Assembly (NCBI RefSeq): GCF_013200955.2 | Contig: NZ_CP053697.2 | Span: 2,790,001 to 2,854,000, forward strand | DNA length: 64,000 nt | Direction of reading: 5' to 3' | Source of the DNA: Pseudomonas campi | GTDB taxonomy: Bacteria; Pseudomonadota; Gammaproteobacteria; Pseudomonadales; Pseudomonadaceae | Shown: positions 59,109 to 64,000 of the stretch, piece by piece | Numbering within the stretch: position 1 is the first letter of the stretch | How the letters are laid out: every line of letters begins with the position of its first letter | Program-made: the position numbers and the translations under genes | The notes under the pieces: model-generated | What the model saw: the letters and a program-made list of their open reading frames with translations, nothing else | What the model was told of the DNA's origin: nothing | The model's database searches: none

Positions 59109-59184
59109 TGGCGTCCCCTAGGGGACTCGAACCCCTGTTACCGCCGTGAAAGGGCGGTGTCCTAGGCCACTAGACGAAGGGGAC
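59109..59184 (-). tRNA. tRNA-Glu (UUC), copy 2
   Basis: A 76-nt tRNA with TTC anticodon in the loop CTTTCAC, acceptor GTCCCCT/AGGGGAC, and encoded CCA. It is the last of four tRNAs read left from 59550. Confidence 0.96.
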
Positions 59185-59232
59185 AAAACCTTCGAAGAAC
59201 AAGGCCAGCCCTTAGGCTGGCCTGTCAGTGTT

Positions 59233-59308
<76 letters not shown>

Positions 59309-59351
59309 GGATTTTGCGTCTCTCGACGTGCAGTGCAAGCACTGCGTTGAA

Positions 59352-59427
59352 TGGCGTCCCCTAGGGGACTCGAACCCCTGTTACCGCCGTGAAAGGGCGG
59401 TGTCCTAGGCCACTAGACGAAGGGGAC
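59352..59427 (-). tRNA. tRNA-Glu (UUC), copy 1
   Basis: Identical in structure to the copy at 59109: TTC anticodon, GTCCCCT acceptor, encoded CCA. It follows the first tRNA-Ala by 47 bp. Confidence 0.96.
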
Positions 59428-59474
59428 AAATCCTTCAATCAGCCGAATGAGCTGGAATTCATTCGGTGGCAATT

Positions 59475-59550
<76 letters not shown>

Positions 59551-59568
59551 GTCTTAACGACGGGGCGC

Positions 59569-59597
59569 ATATTAGGTTCGAGGGCCCTGGCTGTCAA
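59569..59597 (-). promoter_or_regulatory. Sigma-70 promoter of the tRNA array
   Basis: On the minus strand TTGACA, a 17-bp spacer and TAATAT give a near-perfect promoter 18 bp before tRNA-Ala copy 1. The GCGCCCCGTC after the -10 fits a stringent-control discriminator. Confidence 0.88.
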
Positions 59598-59661
59598 CAC
59601 AATTTCTCTCTCGGCCTTAAACTTTTTTGCCGACAGAACAGCCACTTACCCTCGATCCCGC

Positions 59662-61143
59662 TCAGCGAAAGCTTTCCAGCAGCTTCTTCCACTCCTTGCT
59701 TTCACCGTTGCTGACGCCGCCCAGCAGCTCGATGGCCTGACGCAGGCGGAAGCGCGACAAGTCGGCGCCGAGGATCTCCATGGCGTCCAGCACCGACACC
59801 GAGCTGGCCTTGCCGGTGATGGCCGGGAAGATCAGCGGCATCAGGTCGCGCAGCTTGAGGCCAAGGCCTTCGCAGACGAACTGGATGCTCGCGGTGATCT
59901 TCTCCTTGTCCCACTGGCGCAGGGCTTCCAGCTCCCACAGCAGCAGCTGCAGGGCCTGGCGCACCTGGTCCGGCGACAGCTTCTTGTGCTCCAGCAGCTT
60001 GGCATCCAGCTGCACGCCACCACTGAAGAAGAAGCTGGCCAGCGGCGCGATGTCGCCGAAGGTTTCCACCCGCCCCTGCACATGCGGGGCGATCTGCATC
60101 AGGTACTGGGAGTTGAACGCCCAGTCCTGCACGCGCTTGGCGAAATTTTCCACCGGCAGCTCGCGCAGCCACTGGCCGTTGAGCCAGGACAGTTTTTCCA
60201 CGTCGAAGATCGGCCCGCCGAGGGACACGCGCGACAGGTCGAAGTGCTCGATCATCTCGGCCAGGGAGAATTTCTCGCGCTCGTCCGGCATCGACCAGCC
60301 CATGCGGCCCAGGTAGTTGAGCAGCGCCTCGGGCATGTAGCCCATGCGTTCGTAGAAGGTGATGCAGGTCGGGTTCTTGCGCTTGGACAGCTTGCTCTTG
60401 TCCGGATTGCGCAGCAGCGGCATGTAGCAGAGTTTGGGCTGCTCCCAGCCGAAGTACTCGTACAGCTTGATCAGCTTGGGCGCCGACGGCAGCCACTCCT
60501 CGCCACGCAGGACGTGGCTGATTTCCATCAGGTGGTCGTCGACCACGTTGGCCAGGAAGTAGGTGGGCAGGCCATCGGCCTTCATCAGCACCTGCATGTC
60601 CATGCGATCCCATGGGATCTCCACGTCGCCACGCAGCATGTCCGGCACCACGCAGACGCCTTCGCTCGGCACCTTCATGCGCACCACGTGCGATTCGCCA
60701 GCGGCGATGCGCTGCTGCGCCACGTCCGCGGTGAGGTGGATGCAGTGGCCGTCGTAGCGCGGGGTTTCCTTCTTCGCCATCTGCTCGGCGCGCACCTGAT
60801 CGAGGCGCTCGGCGGAGCAAAAGCACGGGAAGGCGTGGCCCTTGCTGACCAGTTCGTCCGAGTACTTCTTGTAGATCGCGCCACGCTCGCTCTGCCGATA
60901 CGGGCCGTGCGGGCCGCCAACGTCCGGGCCTTCGTTCCACTCGATGCCCAGCCAGCGCAGGGCGTCGAAGATCTGCTGTTCGGACTCGCGGGTCGAGCGC
61001 AGCTGGTCGGTGTCCTCGATGCGCAGGATGAACTCACCGCCGTGCTGACGGGCGAAGCACAGGTTGAACAGGGCGATGTAGGCGGTACCGACGTGCGGAT
61101 CACCGGTGGGCGACGGCGCAATACGGGTGCGGACTTTGGTCAT
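59662..61143 (-). CDS. gltX: Glutamyl-tRNA synthetase GltX
   Basis: Charges tRNA-Glu with glutamate. The 493-aa class I synthetase has the HIGH-type motif [18 protein letters not shown] (PHVG, about 18-21), the KMSKS-type motif [13 protein letters not shown], and a helical anticodon-binding domain from about 330 on. The four cysteine/histidine zinc motif reads [10 protein letters not shown] (about 100), as in the bacterial form. It lies next to two tRNA-Glu genes on the same strand. Confidence 0.96.
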   Translation of the reverse strand: MTKVRTRIAPSPTGDPHVGTAYIALFNLCFARQHGGEFILRIEDTDQLRSTRESEQQIFDALRWLGIEWNEGPDVGGPHGPYRQSERGAIYKKYSDELVSKGHAFPCFCSAERLDQVRAEQMAKKETPRYDGHCIHLTADVAQQRIAAGESHVVRMKVPSEGVCVVPDMLRGDVEIPWDRMDMQVLMKADGLPTYFLANVVDDHLMEISHVLRGEEWLPSAPKLIKLYEYFGWEQPKLCYMPLLRNPDKSKLSKRKNPTCITFYERMGYMPEALLNYLGRMGWSMPDEREKFSLAEMIEHFDLSRVSLGGPIFDVEKLSWLNGQWLRELPVENFAKRVQDWAFNSQYLMQIAPHVQGRVETFGDIAPLASFFFSGGVQLDAKLLEHKKLSPDQVRQALQLLLWELEALRQWDKEKITASIQFVCEGLGLKLRDLMPLIFPAITGKASSVSVLDAMEILGADLSRFRLRQAIELLGGVSNGESKEWKKLLESFR

Positions 61144-61184
61144 GGCGGGTCTCGGAACAATGAAGCGAAACGGATGGAAAGAAC

Positions 61185-62099
61185 TCAGGGGCGCGATGTT
61201 AACAGGCCCGCCCCCGGCGGCTCCAGCAGACTGCTGCGCGGCAGGCTGGCCATGAGGAAATCTAGGAAAGTCTTGACCTTCATTGCCTGGAAGCGTCGCG
61301 AGGGATAGATCGCATACAACTCGCCAACGGGCAGACGGGCATCCGGCAACAGCTCAATGAGACGACCACTCTGCACCGCCTCTTCAGAAATCATCAGCGG
61401 CAAACCAGCAATCCCGGCACCCGCGACGGCGGCTTCGCGGGCCAGGGTGATGTTGTTGCAGGACAGCACGCGCTGACAGGCAATGTGCTCACCCAGCAGC
61501 GGCCAGTAGCGTGACGAATCCTGCGGCAAGAGAATGGCCCGATGCCCGCTCAACTCATCGATGCTCTGTGGCGTACCGTGCTGCGCCAGATAATCCGGGC
61601 TGGCGCACAGGCGCCGACCACTCTCGAACAGCTTGCGCGCAATCAGGGTGGAGTCATGCGGCTGACCGACCTGGATGGCAATATCGACGCCCTCCTCGAC
61701 CGGGTCGACATCGCGTGAAGTCAGCTCCACTTCGGCGCTGATCTGGGGGTACTGACGCATGAACCGCCCCAGTACACCACCGAGGAACAGCTGACCAAAC
61801 TCGATGGGCGCGGTGATCCGCAGCAGCCCGGACGGTTCCTGCTGCAGCTGCATCACCGCCTGCTCGGCCTCGGCGAAGTCGAGCATGATCTGCCGGCAAC
61901 GCTCGTAGTAGGCCTGGCCCACTTCAGTCAGACGCAGCTTGCGCGTGGTGCGGTTAAGCAGGCGAACGCCGAGGCGCTCCTCGAGCAGGGCGATGCGCCG
62001 GCTGACCGTGGACTTCTGCATGCCCAGGATCTGCGCCGCCTGGGTAAAACTGTGGCACTCCACCACGCGGGTGAAGATCAAGGCATCATCGAGCCCCAT
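61185..62099 (-). CDS. LysR family transcriptional regulator
   Basis: ATG 62099 gives 304 residues; the extended frame to 62255 overlaps the divergent promoter and is unlikely. The N-terminal winged helix (about 1-60) has [43 protein letters not shown]. The C-terminal effector domain follows (about 90-300). It is of the CrgA/AaeR-like subgroup. It is divergent from the efflux genes at 62206 (106-bp gap), its likely target. Confidence 0.9.
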   Translation of the reverse strand: MGLDDALIFTRVVECHSFTQAAQILGMQKSTVSRRIALLEERLGVRLLNRTTRKLRLTEVGQAYYERCRQIMLDFAEAEQAVMQLQQEPSGLLRITAPIEFGQLFLGGVLGRFMRQYPQISAEVELTSRDVDPVEEGVDIAIQVGQPHDSTLIARKLFESGRRLCASPDYLAQHGTPQSIDELSGHRAILLPQDSSRYWPLLGEHIACQRVLSCNNITLAREAAVAGAGIAGLPLMISEEAVQSGRLIELLPDARLPVGELYAIYPSRRFQAMKVKTFLDFLMASLPRSSLLEPPGAGLLTSRP

Positions 62100-62205
62100 T
62101 ATTGTTCCCCATAAGCAACAAAGCATGCAGATTCTAACGGCTACATCACTGCAAGCAACACTGATAGATTTGCTTACACTTACGCCAGCTGTCTGAGCGC
62201 CTGTC

Positions 62206-63255
62206 ATGTCCGCAAAACTGCAACGCCGCCTGTCCGTGTTTCTTGCCCTCCTCACCCTGATTGTCCTGGCCCTGTTTGGTCACTGGCTATTGATCGGACG
62301 CTTTCACGAGAACACCGACAACGCCTATGTGCAGGGCGAGATCACCCGCATCTCCAGCCAGCTCGGTGCGCGCATCGAGCAGGTGCTGGTCAGTGACAAC
62401 CAGCACGTGGAACAGGGACAGCTACTCGCCACCCTGGAAAGTGCCGACTTCCAGCTGGCCCTCGACCGCGCCCGCGCCACCCTTGCCACCCGCGAGGCCG
62501 AATTGGCCCAGGCGCAAAGCCGCCTGACCCAGCAGGCCAGCCTGATTGCCGCCAGCCGCGCCGATGTAGGCGCCAGCCAGGCCACCCTCAGCCGCACGCA
62601 GATCGACCTGTCGCGCGCGCAGACCCTGCGCAAGCCCGGCTATGTCTCCGAGGAGCGGGTCACCACCCTGGCCGCTGACAGCCGCGTCGCCCTCTCCCAG
62701 GTCGCCAAGGCCGAGGCCGACCTGAGCGCCCAGCGTCAGCAAGTCGACGCCCTGAGCGCCGAGATCAAGCGTCTCGAGGCGCAGATCGCCAACGCCCGCG
62801 CCGATATCGCCCAGGCCGAACTGAACCTGGCCCGCACACAGATCCATGCCCCCATCAGCGGCATCGTCGGCCAGCGCTCAGCGCGCACTGGCCAGGTGGT
62901 GCAGGCCGGCGCCTACCTGCTGTCGATCGTGCCGAACGACGACATCTGGGTGCAGGCCAACTTCAAGGAAACCCAGATCGGCCGCATGCAGCCTGGGCAA
63001 ACGGCCGAGCTGACCTTCGACGCCTACCCCGACACACCGATCGAGGCGCATATCGACAGCCTGTTCGCCGCCTCCGGCGCGCAGTTCAGCCTGCTGCCGC
63101 CAGACAACGCCACCGGCAACTTCACCAAGGTGGTGCAGCGCATCCCGGTGAAACTGACCTTTGCGGCGGACAACCCGCTCAAGGGCAAGATCCGTCCGGG
63201 CATGTCGGTCGAGGTCAAGGTCGATATCCGCGGCGCTCAGCACCATGGCGGCTGA
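62206..63255 (+). CDS. emrA: HlyD/EmrA family membrane fusion protein
   Basis: The 349-aa periplasmic adaptor has an N-terminal membrane anchor (LSVFLALLTLIVLALFGHWLLI, about 9-30), a biotinyl-lipoyl-like section (ARIEQVLVSDNQHVEQGQLLATLE), a long coiled-coil hairpin (about 85-195), and a beta-barrel domain (QTAELTFDAYPDTPIEAHI). It links the inner-membrane pump encoded next to an outer-membrane channel. The stop overlaps the pump ATG by 11 bp. The gene is divergent from the LysR regulator. Confidence 0.88.
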   Translation: MSAKLQRRLSVFLALLTLIVLALFGHWLLIGRFHENTDNAYVQGEITRISSQLGARIEQVLVSDNQHVEQGQLLATLESADFQLALDRARATLATREAELAQAQSRLTQQASLIAASRADVGASQATLSRTQIDLSRAQTLRKPGYVSEERVTTLAADSRVALSQVAKAEADLSAQRQQVDALSAEIKRLEAQIANARADIAQAELNLARTQIHAPISGIVGQRSARTGQVVQAGAYLLSIVPNDDIWVQANFKETQIGRMQPGQTAELTFDAYPDTPIEAHIDSLFAASGAQFSLLPPDNATGNFTKVVQRIPVKLTFAADNPLKGKIRPGMSVEVKVDIRGAQHHGG

Positions 63256-64000
63256 TGAACTGATCCGCCCCGTCGGCGAGCCCAGCCGACGCGACTGGAT
63301 CGCAGTGATGAGCGCCATGCTCGGCGCCTTCATGGCGGTGCTGGATATCCAGATCACCAACTCCTCGCTGAAGGACATCCAGGGCGCGCTGTCGGCCACC
63401 CTGGAGGAAGGCTCGTGGATTTCCACCTCCTACCTGGTCGCGGAAATCATCATGATCCCGCTCACCGCCTGGCTGGTGCAGCTGCTCTCGGCGCGGCGCC
63501 TGGCGGTGTGGGTGTCGCTGGGTTTTCTCGCCTCGTCCCTGCTCTGCTCGATGGCCTGGAACCTGGAGAGCATGATCGTGTTTCGCGCCCTGCAGGGCTT
63601 CACCGGCGGCGCGCTGATTCCGCTGGCCTTCACCCTGACCCTGATCAAGCTGCCGGAACACCACCGCGCCAAGGGCATGGCGCTGTTCGCTATCACCGCC
63701 ACCTTCGCCCCCTCCATCGGCCCGACTCTGGGCGGCTGGCTGACGGAGAACTGGGGCTGGGAATACATCTTCTATATCAACATCCCGCCGGGCCTGTTGA
63801 TGATCGCCGGACTGATGTACGGCCTGGAGAAGAAGGCGCCGGACTGGCAGCTGCTGAAAAGCACCGACTACGGCGGCATCGTCACCCTGGGTCTGGGCCT
63901 GGGCTGCCTGCAGGTATTTCTCGAGGAAGGTCACCGCAAGGACTGGCTGGAGTCCAACCTGATCGTCGGCCTCGGCTCGATCGCCGTGATCAGCCTGTGC
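63245..64000 (+). CDS. emrB: EmrB-type DHA2 drug efflux transporter, C-terminus beyond window
   Basis: ATG 63245 overlaps the adaptor stop. The 252 visible residues include the first seven or so membrane helices of a 14-TM MFS pump: VMSAMLGAFMAVLDIQITN with the DHA2 signature aspartate (LDIQITNSSL), SWISTSYLVAEIIMIPLTAWL, VFRALQGFTGGALIPLAFTL and ATFAPSIGPTLGGWL. It should export toxic compounds in exchange for protons together with the EmrA-like adaptor. The reading frame is open at the right edge. Confidence 0.92.
   Translation, partial: MAADELIRPVGEPSRRDWIAVMSAMLGAFMAVLDIQITNSSLKDIQGALSATLEEGSWISTSYLVAEIIMIPLTAWLVQLLSARRLAVWVSLGFLASSLLCSMAWNLESMIVFRALQGFTGGALIPLAFTLTLIKLPEHHRAKGMALFAITATFAPSIGPTLGGWLTENWGWEYIFYINIPPGLLMIAGLMYGLEKKAPDWQLLKSTDYGGIVTLGLGLGCLQVFLEEGHRKDWLESNLIVGLGSIAVISLC

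Overview
The window looks like a chromosomal segment of a high-GC gammaproteobacterium of the genus Pseudomonas. Gene order from lpxL/minCDE through the M18 aminopeptidase, the GntR/ABC cluster, prc, the EAL-CBS-GGDEF gene, the FKBP isomerase, rdgC, azlCD, the large hybrid kinase and gltX follows what I recall of the P. aeruginosa PA3241-PA3271 neighbourhood. The cobalamin genes and mlaA sit elsewhere in P. aeruginosa, so this is probably another species. No rRNA, CRISPR array or complete insertion sequence was seen.

Layout. 1-3922: cobalamin genes, with cobG (partial) reading left behind a cobalamin riboswitch, and cobL, cobK and a [2Fe-2S] protein reading right. 3960-13340: housekeeping genes (ttcA, a DnaJ-related protein, YIP1, SprT, an alpha/beta hydrolase with mlaA, pirin, patatin, lpxL). 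13452-17651: minCDE, an RluA-type synthase and an M18 aminopeptidase, with REP palindromes. 17764-25600: an exbB-exbD-tonB-lipoprotein operon, a GlxA-type regulator, a metallo-beta-lactamase-fold protein and a small UDG-like gene, separated by palindromic repeats. 25602-31816: a UTRA/GntR regulator and a five-gene ABC transporter operon with a phosphodiesterase and a HAD enzyme, preceded by a TGGTCTAGACCA-like operator. 31985-36719: oxidoreductase, prc and an EAL-CBS-GGDEF gene.

36720-40776 is the outlier. It is an AT-rich insertion that splits the GGDEF domain and carries three overlapping genes: a 414-aa putative effector with a Cap4/DUF4297-like N terminus, a 174-aa middle component and a 653-aa SMC/Rad50-like ATPase with a zinc-hook-like cysteine cluster. 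This layout best matches the Lamassu/DdmABC and ABC-three-component family of anti-phage or anti-plasmid systems. The displaced GGDEF remainder lies at 40771-41199.

41191-64000 is core chromosome again: small regulators, FKBP lipoprotein, a tRNA-Val/tRNA-Asp unit, rdgC, a guanidine-II-type riboswitch with sugE/gdx, an LplT-PlsC fusion, azlCD, a 1158-aa transporter-sensor kinase, a pgl-edd-eda-thioesterase gene series, a TetR regulator, a Glu-Ala-Glu-Ala tRNA array behind gltX, and a LysR regulator divergent from emrAB-type efflux genes that run off the right edge. Several palindromic repeats begin inside or directly at stop codons, which suggests a shared terminator role.
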